Source of the DNA: Carettochelys insculpta
Taxonomy: Eukaryota; Chordata; Testudines; Carettochelyidae
Assembly (NCBI RefSeq): GCF_033958435.1
Contig: NC_134145.1
Location: forward strand, 41,691,501 to 41,755,500
Direction: 5' to 3'
Length of the DNA stretch: 64,000 bases
A program made the position numbers and the translations under genes. Below the pieces are notes generated by a model. It was given only the letters and a program-made list of their open reading frames with translations. It did not search any database and was not told the origin of the DNA. Below, one piece after another: positions 47,564 to 60,300 of the stretch (position 1 is its first letter; each line of letters starts with the position of its first letter).

Positions 47564-47906
47564 GGCTACGTCTACACTAGGGGAAAACGTCAAAATGGCC
47601 ATGCTAATGGCCAAATTGGAGAATACTAATGAGGCCCTGAAATGAATATTCAGCACCTCATTAGCATGCTGCTGGCCACAGCGCTTCGAAAGTGATAGGA
47701 ATAAGGGGATTTTGACATTGCAGGGTCCTTTTGAAAAGGACCCCTGTGTAGACAAGCCATGCATGAACGAAACATGGCACTTTCAAAGTGCCACAGCCAG
47801 CCGCATGTTAATGAGGCACTGAATATTCATTTCAGCACGTCATTAGTATTCTCTGATTTGCCATTAGCATGGCCATTTCAAAGTTTTCCCCAGTGTAGAC
47901 ATAGCC
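47564..47906. mobile_element. Palindromic MITE, TSD TAG
   Basis: Termini GGCTACGTCTACACTAGGGG and CCCCAGTGTAGACATAGCC, flanked by TAG at 47561-47563 and 47907-47909. Internal arms (GGCCATGCTAATGGCC, TGAATATTCAGC, CATTAGCATG) are shared with 46955-47399, but most TTCGAA sites have decayed to TTTGAA or TTCAAA. Confidence 0.9.
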
Positions 47907-48139
47907 TAGATGTTTAAGGCCTAATTGGCATAACTTGGATGTTAGTGAATGGGTAGCACCCATTATATAAGGAAACATTTGCCACAGTTGCACAATCAAG
48001 GAGCTAACTGCTCTGTTTCGGAGAAGACAGTTTCCAGTCTATACTAGAAAGTGTAGATCACAGGCAGACCGATTGATATATGCAACAATTGTGCTCATAT
48101 CAATCACACTGTGACACACTAGGTGTGTTTGAAGAGATA

Positions 48140-48270
48140 ATCATTTTTACTTATAATTATTTATGGAGTCCCCTAGATGCACAAAGCAGCTTACACACAA
48201 AAGAGAGAGAGAGAGAGAGAGACCCTGTCTTGAGGCATTTACTGTCTAACAGAGAGCACAGCAAGGGATG
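48140..48270 (+). repeat. Probable old dispersed repeat with (GA)n tract
   Basis: ATTTATGGAGTCCCCTAGATGCACAAAGCAGC, a (GA)n run at 48203-48222, and CTGTCTTGAGGCATTTACTGTCTAACAGAG follow the word order of a repeat frequent in reptile and bird genomes. Boundaries uncertain. Confidence 0.4.
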
Positions 48271-48466
48271 ACATGAATCAGGATGTGAAATGATAAGTTA
48301 TGAAGGACGAAGTTTAAGCCTGAAATGTGCTCCTATTAGATGTACATTCTATTAGTTCCATTTTATTTTAAAAAATGAAATAGACTTTTTAGCCAGCAAA
48401 AGCATCATCTAAAATGTACGTAAAACTTACAAGAAGTGTCATTACATGTGTATAGTACCCACTATT

Positions 48467-48512
48467 GTTGTCTCACCAACAAAAATTGGTTCAATAAAAG
48501 ATACAACTCTAC
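48467..48512 (-). repeat. Fragment of the repeat at 20334-20420
   Basis: TCTCACCAACAAAAATTGGTTCAATAAAAGATA is the reverse-strand counterpart of the TCTTTTATTGGAC(C)AAC...GGTGA pattern at 20334. Confidence 0.45.
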
Positions 48513-49040
48513 CATCTTCTATGATGCACACTGCAATATGGTCTCTTCCTGGCTCGGCGCTGGCTTATTATCATATTTGTATTACAAATAGTGAGTCTCA
48601 AGGAAGGGTATGAAGGAAGAGAATATGGTTGAATGTCATATCATGTAGAATACTGCAGGCAGAGGAAGCAGTGGAAGTAAAAGAATTGTAGGTCTATGGT
48701 GGGCCAAGATTGAGAAAAAGCATTTCCAGAAGCAAGGAGAAGGAATAAGAAAAATCAGAGCTGAGAGGAAGTTCAGTAAGACAGGGAAAGGGATTGCTGG
48801 GTGTGGTCATTGGTTAATAGGACAGGAGAGAATAGAGTTCCAGGATGGCAAAGAGTTGCGAAAGGAGAATGGATGAGTGGGAGACAGCAGTAGGACTGAG
48901 GTGGCTAAAGATGGAGAAAAGGACGAGAGGTAGAAGAAAAGAATGAGGAGCACAGTGTAAGTTCGATACATTATTACACTGGCTTTGGATAGAATGCTGT
49001 TCTTTATGCTTCACAACTGCTCATGTGGAAAGTTCTTCTC
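48513..49040. other. Unassigned purine-rich sequence
   Basis: 48680-48960 is rich in GGAGAAGG and GAGAGG phrases on the plus strand. No gene recognised. Confidence 0.5.
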
Positions 49041-49043
49041 TAA

Positions 49044-49896
49044 GGGTAGGTCTACACAGCAAAGTTATTTTGAAATGACATTCATTATTTCAAAATAACT
49101 ACCTTAGTGTCTACACAATGCAACTGCTATGTTGAAATAATTTCGAAATAGTGGTTGGCTTATTTCAAAATAGGTAAACTTAAGTGCGTGATGAAAAGTG
49201 CCTATTGCAAGATAGCAAATTCAAAATAGGTGCTGTTAAGACAGGGGACAGGGCCTATTTCAAAATAAGCCATAATGCATCTAATGGATCTATTTCAAAA
49301 TAGGGTCTATGTATGTAGATGCTGTATTTCAAAATAGCCATTTTGAAATGCATTTTGACTGTGTCTACACTAGCAAGTTCTTTTAAAATTTTTTTTGAAA
49401 GAAAGGGCTCTTTCAAAATATCCAGTGGCATGTCAACATACAAAAAGCATTATTTCAAAATTAAATCAAAAGAACGCAATGCTCCTTTCGAAAGTGCTCT
49501 TCCATTCCTGTTTCAGGAAGACTGCCTTCTTTTGAAAGCTACTTTTGAAAGGAAACATGTGTCGATGCTCCATGGGCCCTTCTTTAAAAAAAAACAGTCC
49601 TCATGGCATCTGATTTTTCAGTCCCTGGCCCGTTCTTTTGAAAGAGCGGGGTTTGTGCAGAAGTTCTCTTTTAAAAGAGTAGATCACTCTTTTGATCCAC
49701 TTTTTTGTATGTGGACACACTCTTTTGAAGTAAGTTCTTTCAGAAGAGATCTCCTGGAAGGACTTTTTTTTTGAAAGACTGCTGTAATGTAGACATAGCC
49801 TTTGTGTGTAGTAGCATTATTTGGAAATAAACTGTTCCGGAATAGCTTATTCCAGAATAGTTTATTTGAAAATAAGGCTGCTATGTAAACATATCC
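49044..49896. mobile_element. MITE carrying a nested MITE, TSD TAA
   Basis: The left end GGGTAGGTCTACACAGCAAAG and right end GGCTGCTATGTAAACATATCC are flanked by TAA at 49041-49043 and 49897-49899. The interior has repeated TATTTCAAAATAG and TATTTTGAAAT (decayed TTTCGAAA). The element is split by the insertion at 49357-49800; its own length without it is about 409 bp. Confidence 0.85.
49357..49800. mobile_element. Nested Harbinger-type MITE, TSD TTT
   Basis: Termini GACTGTGTCTACACTAGCAAG and GCTGTAATGTAGACATAGCC, flanked by TTT at 49354-49356 and 49801-49803. The interior (GTTCTTTTAAAATTTTTTTTG, CCTGGCCCGTTCTTTTGAAAG, GAGATCTCCTGGAAG) is shared with 53253-53690. The 151-codon open frame across it is a by-product of the element. 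Confidence 0.9.
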
Positions 49897-50404
49897 TAAG
49901 AGAGGGGCAGACTGATCCATGTAATACTGATGTTCCATCAACCACAAACCAAACAATTGAAATCTGTTCATCACTTTGGCTGACACCTTCATTGCTTAGC
50001 TCAGCAACGGAGAAGAGAAAGGTAACTGTCAGAAAATCCCCCTCAGCATCTTCTCTTAATTAAGTGCTTGAGCTGAATGATCACTTAGATGGATTTGGGG
50101 ATCCAATAGCAAGAACACCCACCAAGTGAGGGTATGAGCAGCTTCCTTGCCCCTACAAGCATTGGGCATTTTTTTTGTTCAGACGGCACTGAAGACAGTA
50201 AAGGAAGCAAGGTTCTTCTCAGCTTTGGGACTTCTCAGAATGTTACTCCAGCTCTGTGCCTGCAAAACCTACCTTAGGTTACATGGCAGTTTATGGAGGA
50301 GGTAAAAGGTATAGCTCTAATATACAAATTACAGAGCAAGGGATGTGGGCAGCTCATTTATATAGCTTGCTCCCAAAATTATTCTACATGTTGATGTATA
50401 TAAG

Positions 50405-51143
50405 TGTTGGAACAAAGTCTGGACACCGTGTATGAAGCAAGCAGGAGGATTTATTACACACAGCGCTGGTGGAGTGCCACTTTGCCCATCAGGACTCAGT
50501 GAAGCACTGCCAGACAATAGATTACAATTATTATGTAGATTATTGATGAGCAGGGGGAAACTACGACATGGGTGTCACCCACACCTGGAAAGGTTCTAGC
50601 AGCAAGATGAAATGAGCACAATAAACCAGCAATCTAAGAGGTTACAGATTATCCCTGCCCATACCTTATAAAATATTTTATCTCTAGTACAGGTGGTTTT
50701 CTCTACGTGTTAAACAAAACAGATATGCAATGACCTATCCTTTTCAAGATAAGAGAGAGGATGTGGTGATGCCTCCACACTGGTGGCATGAGTGGGGGGC
50801 ATTATCTAGGAGATTAAAGCACAAGACAGTAACAGCATACAGCACTAACAATTGGCTTTCATATGCAGGGCCTCTTCTTGGAATGTGGTTGCTGAGGCAG
50901 CTATCCCTCCCTTCAGACTTCAGGGCCCTTCCTGCCTGAGCTGGAACAATCTTCTCTGGGTCTTGTGAGAGAGAGATGGGGGAGAGGGGCCCAGGGAGGT
51001 ATCTTGTGAGAGAGATAAGGGAGAGGGGGTCCAGCGATGTATTGTTCCATTCATGCCAGCTGGATTTCTATATTATAGGCCTACTCCAGACTTTAAGAAT
51101 TGAATAAGGCGCCTTGGCCTGCCTCAGGAATTTTTACCCTACA
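50405..51143 (-). mobile_element. Solo LTR of an endogenous retrovirus
   Basis: On the minus strand the sequence starts TGTAGGGTAAAAATTCCTG (51143) and ends ...GACTTTGTTCCAACA (50405). This 5'-TG...CA-3' unit is 739 bp and flanked by ATAAG (50400-50404) and ATAAC (51144-51148), a 5-bp duplication with one change. AATAAA on the minus strand at 50455-50450 lies about 45 bp before the end, as expected for the R region, and a TATA-like TTTATAAGG lies near 50670. A 40-bp unit with CTTGTGAGAGAGA is tandemly repeated at 50961-51040. No primer-binding site or viral gene is adjacent, so it is a solo LTR. Class not determined. Confidence 0.7.
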
Positions 51144-53249
51144 ATAACTGATCTATTTACATAGCTTGCTGGTACAGGTCTTACTTAAATTGCCAAACCT
51201 ACTAACTGAACCAATTAAACATGAGGCAAATCACCAAACTTTTTCCAGCAAAGCATCAAACTTTCTGATGTATAACAGGAAATCACAGACAAATAGACTC
51301 ACAAGCCAGGAGACACACCTCTTTTTACTATTACCAAGTTCCATCTACCAACAGGATGCACTGTGTAGATGGAAGGGCATGGTTATTTTCTATTGGATGA
51401 ATTTACATGTCTGAAGTCTTTTAACTTTAAAAGCAAATTCCAGGTTTTGCATTTATTTTCAAAGTGTTAGTGTTGTGGCTCAATGTGAATTTTTAGAGCA
51501 TGACTGTAAAAAGTACTGAGTGGCACAAAGAACTGATCTGAAGGGAAGATGAAAACTATTAAGCTTTTTCAGGGCCAGGCTCATACTGCATATAAAAATC
51601 AAAACAGAAGTTAACATTCTAACCTTCAAATGGATAACAAAACATTTAAGAACTAGGTTTAATTGTATATAATAGTCCTTTAAATACTGTGAATGATATG
51701 CAGATATCCTTTACTATGATATAGTCATATACTTTTTCCCTTTTCAAACAATCTAAAGTTGAGTGTACTTTCTGTTTCTCAGTTATTCCCCGAGCTTTCC
51801 TTTAAAACATAACAGAAACCAGTAGCTTTAAATTCTGGCAAAAAGACCAAAATTGATATAAAGAAATATTTCTATCTAACCATAAAATTCTCCCAGAAAC
51901 CCAACGGGGACTGAACACCATGCTGGAACAGAAATAGTCCAGAGATACACTTTCAAAGTTGAGCACCTGCTGTAAAATAACCATCTGTGTTTAACTGTAA
52001 TTTAGTTATAGGTTCATTCCTTTTGTGTACTCTGGAAGGATCTCATAGGCCTTCCCCGGTTGGTCTGCAATCAACTTCTGGCATTTTGCAAAGGCAACAG
52101 ACATGTTCTCTTAATAACACCTGCTAACTCTGTCTCACTACAGTTTCAGTAAAGGGCTTCTGGGATTTTATAATGGTGTTGATAGGCAAAATAAAATATT
52201 ATTAAATCTGGAATCAAAAGCTGCATTAATTAATCACCTGCCTTAGGAAGTGGATGTCCTTGGTTAACATACAGATCAATTTTACACTTTGTAGAACCAA
52301 TCTAAGAACCACAAAGCTGAAGAAGCATTTTATTTGGGGACAGGAAAAGATCAGTAGTCTCTGAAGATCACTAACCTAACCACTTCAGAGAGAAAATGAT
52401 CTTTAATATTTGCTGAAACCAAAAATTGAATTTAAGAATAATATTAAGGTTTATACATTTACGTCTACTCAGTCAGAGGCTGTTAGTCAAGATGATCTTG
52501 TATGCATCCCTGTACTCTGACTCTCCTTGTACTTCTGACAGCTGGAAGCTGGGAATGAACAACTGGGGTGGATCACTTGGTAAGTGCCCTGTTCTGTTAA
52601 TTACTTTTGGTGCTTTTGGTACTGGCCACTGTCGGAAGTCAGACTATTGGTTCAGATGAACCATTATTCTGATCCACTGTGGCCATTCTTATGATTTTAC
52701 GTGATAGGGACCAAGTGAACCAAAATTTTCAAATATGAATTCCCAGATTTAGGCACCTAAATAAACGCAGTGATTTCAAAGTTGTTCAGAAAAACCAGGG
52801 CACTTATTTAAAATGTCTGCTTTTATGCAGAGAAGTTTGAAAAAAGCTTTGTAATCATTCTGTGCCTCAATTTATTCATATGTAAAACGATCATGCTAAT
52901 AATAGTTACCTACTTGCCGCTATTGGTCTAACTTAGTTCATGAATGGTGGTAAAGTGAGATACTTGAAGAAAGACAAAGATACCAATATATAAAGTATAT
53001 TAAAATGTACAGGAATAATTGTAACAGTATGGTGAGTCCCTGAGTCTAAACTAATTTGTACCCTGTACTACCACATATATATTCAAACAACCAGCTCCCC
53101 AATTTACAGTTATATAAATAATGGATGCTTGAAAGTGTGATTACACATTATGATTCTAAATAAGTTGCAATTTTCTTCCCTCTCCTCTTTCATACCACAG
53201 CTACTTCACCAGACTTCAGGTCTCTGTTAAGGTTCCCAGTTGTTCTCTC
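51144..53249. other. Unassigned AT-rich sequence
   Basis: No gene. 52720-52810 contains decayed CCCAGATTTAGGCACCTAAAT and GATTTCAAAG phrases of an old short element. Confidence 0.5.
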
Positions 53250-53252
53250 TTA

Positions 53253-53690
53253 GGCTGCATCTACATTAGCAAGTTCTTTTGAAAGATTTTTTGAAAGGAA
53301 GGGGGCTCTTTCAAAAGATCCCACTGAGCATCTACACACAAAAGCGTTCTTCCGAAGTAAATGGGAAGAATGCGGGTTCCTTTCAAAAGTGTTCTCCCAC
53401 TCCCATTTCAGGGACAGCACCCCGTTTCAAAAGCTTTTTTCAAAAGAAAACATGTAGATGCTGAGCAGGGACTTTCTTTCAAAAGAGCATTTCTCATGGC
53501 ACCTGATTTTTTGATCCCTGGCGCATCCTTTCAAAAGAGTGGGAGCTGTGTGGATGCTCTCTTTCGAAAGAGCGGATCACTCTTTTGATCCACTTTTTGT
53601 GTGTGGGCACACTCTTTTGAAAGAAGGTCTTTCGGAAGAGATCTTCTGGAAGGGCTTCTTTCAAAAGGTCTCTGCAGTGTAGACGTAGTC
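53253..53690. mobile_element. Harbinger-type MITE, TSD TTA
   Basis: Termini GGCTGCATCTACATTAGCAAG and CTCTGCAGTGTAGACGTAGTC, flanked by TTA at 53250-53252 and 53691-53693. The interior has TTTTGAAAGA and CTTTCGAAAGAGCGGATC arms, the same subfamily as 49357-49800 and 24512-25090. Confidence 0.9.
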
Positions 53691-53693
53691 TTA

Positions 53694-55700
53694 CTGTCCA
53701 GCTGTCTCACACAAACACTCCCCAGTGCCCTAGGTAGTTTTATTTCCCCAGATGCTTGGCACTGTGATTATCTGTGAGTGTACTGAGATTCAGTATCACT
53801 AGAATGCAAATAACGATGCTCTGGTATTCAAAAAAGCCAGAGTATATGGATTCATCATCACCATTACTATCCCTCCCTTATTAATTATAATTCTTTAATC
53901 CTGACATATTATTGAAGTGTTTTTATTGGCTATATCTTTAATCAAAAGAAAGTTGCACTATTGTGATGTGGCTACTTTCTTTGTAGAACATCTGCCCAAT
54001 CTCCTGAGCTGCTTTGCTGATATACCCTGTAACTGGCTCTTCCTCTTCTCATGGGTGACCCTTTTGTGGCTGAAGGTGTGGGCCTGTACACTCTTGTAAT
54101 TTCTTCTGGCTCAAAGATGGGTTGGTACCCCAGAGCTCTCTACTCTGGGGTGCCATAGGCCAGGCTACTTCCCCCCCACAGTAGCTAACTGGGGAGGCAA
54201 CGGGGTCTGAGCCCAGGAACTCTGTAATAATAGTTGTCATCTATGTGCTGTTCATAAAAGTTTTGCTGCTATTTCAACTCTCTGGGCCACTTCCCCAAGC
54301 CCTGAACCATCCTTGCCCTTATCTCAGGGCTTTGTCTCAATAAAGTCTGGATGCCATCCTTTCCAGGGCTCTGCACCTCTTCCCAGCAGCCAAGCCCCAG
54401 TTGTCAGCAGCAGACCCTGGGCCTCAGTGCTGTTGCACTAACCTCTCCAAAGCAAGCTGTCTGCAGCACTGTTCTTTCACTGAGCCAGTCACTCAGCCTT
54501 CTTTAAACCAACTTGTTGGGCACAGACTGACTGCTTCTCACACCTCCAGAACCCCCAACAGTAGAGGCAAGGAAACAATTGCACCAGGACCTAGGAATTC
54601 AAAGGGACCTTGGGCTCCTGGACATTTAAATCACTGCTGGCATACTGGAGCACTGCTGTGCCACACTCTGAGGTCTGAAGGGAAGGCGGAGGACCCAGTG
54701 ATGTGCTCTGGGTGGCACTGAGGGCTGGCTGTCACGGCTCCTTCCCCTTCTGTCCAAGGCCCCGCCCATTCCAGGGGCACAGACCTGGGCACCTTGTCTG
54801 GGAGGACCATAAAATCTGTCTGCCACCCATGTGCACTGCCACTCCAAGGAGCTTGCAAGACTTCTCTATTGCTCTTTTACTGGATCAGCTTGTGGCAAGG
54901 CCACAAACCTCCAGGGAGGGAGCTTCAGGGCCTAGTCCACCCTGTTACACTGCCCTGGCAGGGCAGCTTCATGCAGTTGGATGGGTGCCTGGCCAACAAG
55001 TTTGGTCTGTTCATGTACTAGCTTACTTTACCTAGCACGTGCCTCTTTTCTGTACTGTTTCCCCCTTTCAGCCCAGGGAACATAAAATAAATATGCACAA
55101 CTGCCATGCTAGTCACCCAAATACCACTTACCAACTTCCCCAAACCACTAATTCCCCCTTACTATTTTTATAAATGGCCAAGACTGAAATAATAAATATA
55201 TGATCTACCAGTATTATGTTCAGAAAGTACAAGAGATTTTCTAGATGCAGTGAGTGGGTGGTGAGACTGAGACTGGATTCTGTTATTTCCCTGATTTTTG
55301 TTAGAGATATTGCTTGTGTGTATTTGCATGCACATGCACTCATAACTTTCAGGTACCATCCCACTTCTGGAGAGGATTAAGTAAAAAGTATTTTGCGAGA
55401 ATTTCAGGGCAGTGTATGATGAGAGTAAGAGGACATTGTGTGCATTGTCAAAGAAATCTACGGTTATGTGAGCCCCAGTTGGAACACAAAAATTGAAAAG
55501 ACAGAGCAAAAGTACTCTAACAAATCTAAATGACCCCACTTCCTTCATATTTCTTCCACACAGAATTATGTGCGCACTTTGCTAGGTCAGATTGCCATTC
55601 AAAATACATTAGACAGATGCCAAAATGCCATCTTCTAAGGATCATTCACATCACTATGGAAAGGAGTCATTTCCCTGACACTGTGTATGTTATATCAAAT
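53694..55700. other. Unassigned sequence, GC-richer at 54040-55020
   Basis: No protein family recognised. 54040-54370 reads like the end of a transcript or LTR on the plus strand (TCTCAATAAAGTCTGG at 54336-54351), but no boundary or target duplication was found. The 110-codon frame at 54703-55035 has no known domain. Confidence 0.4.
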
Positions 55701-55964
55701 TCTGGCAGGCCCAGCAAGCAGAACCAGGGAGTGGGAGAAGTCTGGATATTCAGGCCTGCTGAGAGATGTGTCAGACTAGACATTTTGCAGGTCGGGACAT
55801 GAGTAAAGTATATGTGACAGACTCACTGCCTGCTGATGACACCTCTGGCATTTACTGTCCTCAGCAAGGCTATAACCTCTCTGGGGACCATTAGAATTGA
55901 CTGAAAATCTTATTCTGAAGGAACCTTGAAGGCAGAGATAGAGAGTTTGAGGTATTTTTGACAT
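55700..55964 (-). pseudogene. Possible L1-like retrotransposon C-terminal fragment
   Basis: The minus-strand frame contains CQRCHQQAVSLSHILYSCPDL, a C..C...(S/T)..H....C arrangement as in the C-terminal zinc-binding segment of L1-type ORF2 proteins. It is followed in another frame by SRPEYPDF and FCLLGLPEF, similar to the PTPL..LLG.P block downstream of it. Short and broken; the call rests on this motif order only. Confidence 0.4.
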
Positions 55965-58900
55965 TTAGCCAAATGGTTTTCCAGATACTGTCTGACAAAA
56001 GGATTTGTATTTTTGTTTCCCATTTAATGGAGGTCTAATATCTATGGCCAGGAATTGAAGTCACCAATATATTGTAAGACAGAGTGCTCCACAAATATGT
56101 ATGTAAATCGTGTTCATAATGGAATTAGATTACGTTTATCTTATCTGCCATTTATCTGAATGTTGTGTGCCATCCCGTGAATCAATCATAATGTCTTTGG
56201 AGCTGAACGCAATGGAAACTTGACCCTGAATAACTGACACTTATTAATACTTTAACAATTAATATTAGATATCAATTATAAAATAATTATATAAATAATT
56301 AATAAAACAATAATAGCATTAAAATACTAAAACTACACAATCTGTAGTCCATCAACAGGATTGAATTCTTCTGATCTACAGTGTGGACCTCTGCCATCTG
56401 AGTAACTGGTAGTAGGAAGCTGTCATTTCCCATGGGAACCAGTACTGGATGGGGGTAGGACATATTATTTGCCAGTGGGTGACACTGAAATATGCTGAAA
56501 AATGAGGAAAGAGGAATCTTTAACTCTGCTCCAGGCTCTTGAGGGGATCATACCTAGTCTCATGGTCCGTCCATTATTCCAACTCCTCATCTCCAGCCAG
56601 AGGGGGTTCCAGCCTTGTTTCTCTCTCTGGCCCCCATTCCCAGCCTCCCTTCTAACTCCTGCCTTACCATCTAAGTCTCCTTTCTCTGCCAGTCCCATGT
56701 TCTCTGCCCAATATGTCAGAATCTCATTAGGTTCCTTGTCCCAATTTACTCTTTTCCCACCTCTTGGATTAGTTTTGATACCTCTACATTCAAAACATAT
56801 GACTTCCTCCTTCATGAAGCATTGGTTTCGGGGGGTGGAGTGGTAGAGGGACAAAGAGCAACACAGTCAGGCTCCCTGCTCACAGTTCACTATCTAACCC
56901 CACACTGACACAGAGTAGCAATTAGAGGGAAAATCCAGGTTCCACCCGCTCCCACCTGCTGCATCACTGTAGGCATGGTGCATGTGCAGTCTGGTCAGCA
57001 TTAGGATATTTGGAGGGGCACAAGAATGTGAATGTGAGAACAGAATCTCCAGATATTTTAGCTGCTAAGGGTGAAGAAATCTACCTGGCAGATATAAACT
57101 GTAATTTTTTTAAAGGTTTACAACTTAGCTAAATTTTGGCAGACTTTCCTAGAGAGGGAGAAAGGCTGATTGCTGACACAAAGGCCACACTCCCCACTCC
57201 CCAATACATGTCAAGTTTTTGATTATATTGATGGACTTTTTAACATGGGCAGCCAAATATTTTCTTCTTGTCTTGCTTTTGGAAATATCTGAACAGCTTT
57301 GGTTGAAATTTTCCAAAACCGTTCAGCCTCAGGTAGACACATCATGAAAATTGTACCCCAAACTTTTTATATGCAATTGAAAACAGGGGTTTATAACAGG
57401 AAATGTCAGACAGCTTTAAGAATAGGCAGCATCACCTGTCTCATCTAAAATACTTAACTTCAGCTTAGCAGATACCATGAGTGGTTGGTGCATTAACACC
57501 ACTGACAATTATTGTAGATATAGTGGAAACCTCACAGAAGATCAAGGACATGTGTTTAAAAATTAATTTAAACTGATGTGAAGCATAAATCCCAGAAAAC
57601 ATTTATATATTGACCTCAATTCAGGAAGGAACTCATCTGAATGTGAGTATAAGCACATGATTGGTATCACTGATTTCAACAGAACTATTTGCTTGCTCCA
57701 GATTAAGTCCACGTGGAAGGACCTTGCTAAACTACGAGCATTATCTCTGATCACTGGACTTGTGCTATGTGATATCATGGGCAGGGTTTCTCCATCAGAA
57801 GTTAACTAATGCGACTCTTTCATCCTAAAACAAGATTAAAAAGTCTATGGCTAAATCTGTTTGCACAACAAAAGCTGGAGGCCAAAAGATAACTGTTGCG
57901 ACTGGCTGATGAAGGCTCCTCATAATGGTAAAAATAGAAACATCAGAGTTACGTACCTTATCTAGTCTCCCTTTTCAGAATCCCAGTTACCATCTTACTA
58001 GTGACACCAGCGTTGTAGCATATATATCTTTATGCCACAGAGTAAATGTGCCTCTAATTACTTAGTAATTCATATCCTCTAATACCGCTGCACCTCTCTC
58101 TTCCCAAAACAGGTAGGCAGGGAGTAAGAAGGCAGAAGCAGGGAATACATGGAGATGTGGTTTCTACTTCCAAATGAGTGGACCAGTACAAATGACTTCC
58201 ACTCTCTGAGTCTTGCTTTGGTCATTGCTCAGCTCCTGTGGTATATATATATTTGCTCTTGATTTAAAAGCGCCCCATAGGTTTTAATGCTGTATTTACC
58301 CTGTTGATCTGAGATAACATTACTGGTAGAGGGCTTTTCTTTTCTAAGCCTGTTTCCTCAGAATTTGTGCTGGTCAGGAAAGACTTGCCATCTGTCATTC
58401 CCTATCAAGATGCGTTAGTGTCTTAAACTGTAGTTTTCTTTGAAACAGAAAACATGCTGGACAGCAATTTTACTTTTTTTATGGTATGGCACTTCAATCT
58501 TATTTTTTAATGACCATGGCCTCAATTTTCACAATGACTTTCTTTTGCTTGCATGTGATATTAGTCTCTGTTTTTTTGTCAAATTACACATAACCAAAAT
58601 TAGTTTCAAATTGTTTCTGAAACCATTCCTTATTCCTTCATAGCAACAAAATAATAACAAAAAAGAAAAACTTTGTCAGAGAATGAAGCGATAGTCAGAC
58701 TAACTATAAGTAAAACATTTCCCTCAGCCTTCGATATATCTTCATAGCATTCTCCCCCATTGAGTCTGAACGATACTTGGCATTTTTTAATTTTTAATTG
58801 CAGAGAACTGTTGGGCAGAGATAGAAACTTATATGATTAAGCCTCTCAGACCTGCAAGCTGTTTGCCAGCTTGGCTCAGTCTTCCTCAGAAATCTGAATA

Positions 58901-60300
58901 TGCCCAACAAACTTGCAAGGAAAGACTGTGTGTTTCAGGTGACTGTGTTGGGTGGGGGAGAGGGAATGTGCCTACAACCTTTATTGAACATCGACATTTA
59001 AAAGGATGGGATCCTATTCTTTTAGGCTGCTGGAAAAAAAGAAAAACAAGCAAAGAAAAAGAAAGCACATTCCATGGGTCCATCCTTTGATTCCCTAACT
59101 GGCTTTACAACTCTTAGCACATAAAATTCAAACCTTTTGTTCTTGGCCTTAAATAATTTTGTCCTACCTACAGCCTACACTCATTTTCTCATCATCTTAC
59201 ACCTCCTGCTTCTGACCCACTTTCTAGTCCTCTCACTTTACTTGTTCATTTCTCTCTTTTTGAGCCTTGATTTTTTGTTTCTCAGTGTACTGCCCTTTGC
59301 TTCTCAGATCACTTCCATGTTATTAGCCAGGGGCTTTGTGACTATTAAAAATCTTTCCTTGTACTTCACCTTCCCAAAAAATCTACCTCCCTTCTTACCA
59401 TTCGTAACATTTTGTATCCAGTCCCTCTCACACTCCTACAACATTCTCTAAAACTTTCTTGTTACTTGTTTTATTTTTTTCTCATTTTGGCCCTGATACT
59501 GTAAAGACATGCACAGGCTTTGCTTTATACACTGTAAATGGCCTAATTGATTTAAAGAGGACTTCTCACATGCACAAAACTAAACACAGCTGTACAGCTT
59601 TCAGGTTCAAGGTCTGGTTAATTACTATTATTAATCAGCGTGATTAAAGTAGTACTTAGGGAGTAACTAAGAATGGGGCAGTATCGTGCTGGATAGAAGA
59701 GTCTTCCTGCCCCAAAGAGCTTAGATCTTATGCTGCAAACTCTTCTGGGCAGTTACCTACGCTTTATAAAACTGTGCATAAAATAAATTTGTAATGATTT
59801 ATCATGATCTCAACACTACAGACAAGGCTTTTTCTATAGACGCTGGATTTTGCAGAGTTTCTCAGATTTGTAAGAAAGATGTGTTTGGTAACTCTCTCAT
59901 GGGAAATTGTAAATGCAGAGAAGAGCATTATTTGAGAACTCTCTCAACATATCAACCTCCATTCCTCCATATACCTCCTTCAAATGGCATAAAATCACTA
60001 AGAAAATAACAACATAGAGGGCCCGTGTTTCAAAGTATAACCTCTAAATGTTTTTCTTCTCTAACAGCATCCATAAGACAGAAGGAAAAGGAATGAGGAG
60101 AAATTAAACTGCAATGAGAGCCAGGGAGCTGGCTTTGTGGGGTTCTGATTTCATTTCCACACAATGACTTTTGGATGAACGGGCCCATATGTGAGGGGTG
60201 GGAGTGTGTGCAGAGCATGCAAACAAAGCCTCACCTCACCTCCAGGACCCAAAAGATCCACAGCACTTGAGGTGCTCCTGGCTCCCCTGCAAAGTTCAGC
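55965..60300. other. Unassigned AT-rich sequence
   Basis: No gene or bounded element. Open frames such as 56465-56854 (minus) and 59137-59451 (hydrophobic, plus) show no recognisable family and look like chance frames in pyrimidine-rich DNA. Confidence 0.5.

Noticed and set aside
49319..49774. 151-codon plus-strand open frame
   Set aside because: It spans the junction and body of a nested MITE; the frame is accidental.
54040..54370. Possible plus-strand LTR or gene 3' end with AATAAA
   Set aside because: No TG start, matching flanks or upstream coding sequence could be identified.
59137..59451. Hydrophobic 104-codon frame resembling a membrane protein
   Set aside because: Pyrimidine-rich DNA always reads as Leu/Phe/Ser; no family or splice support.
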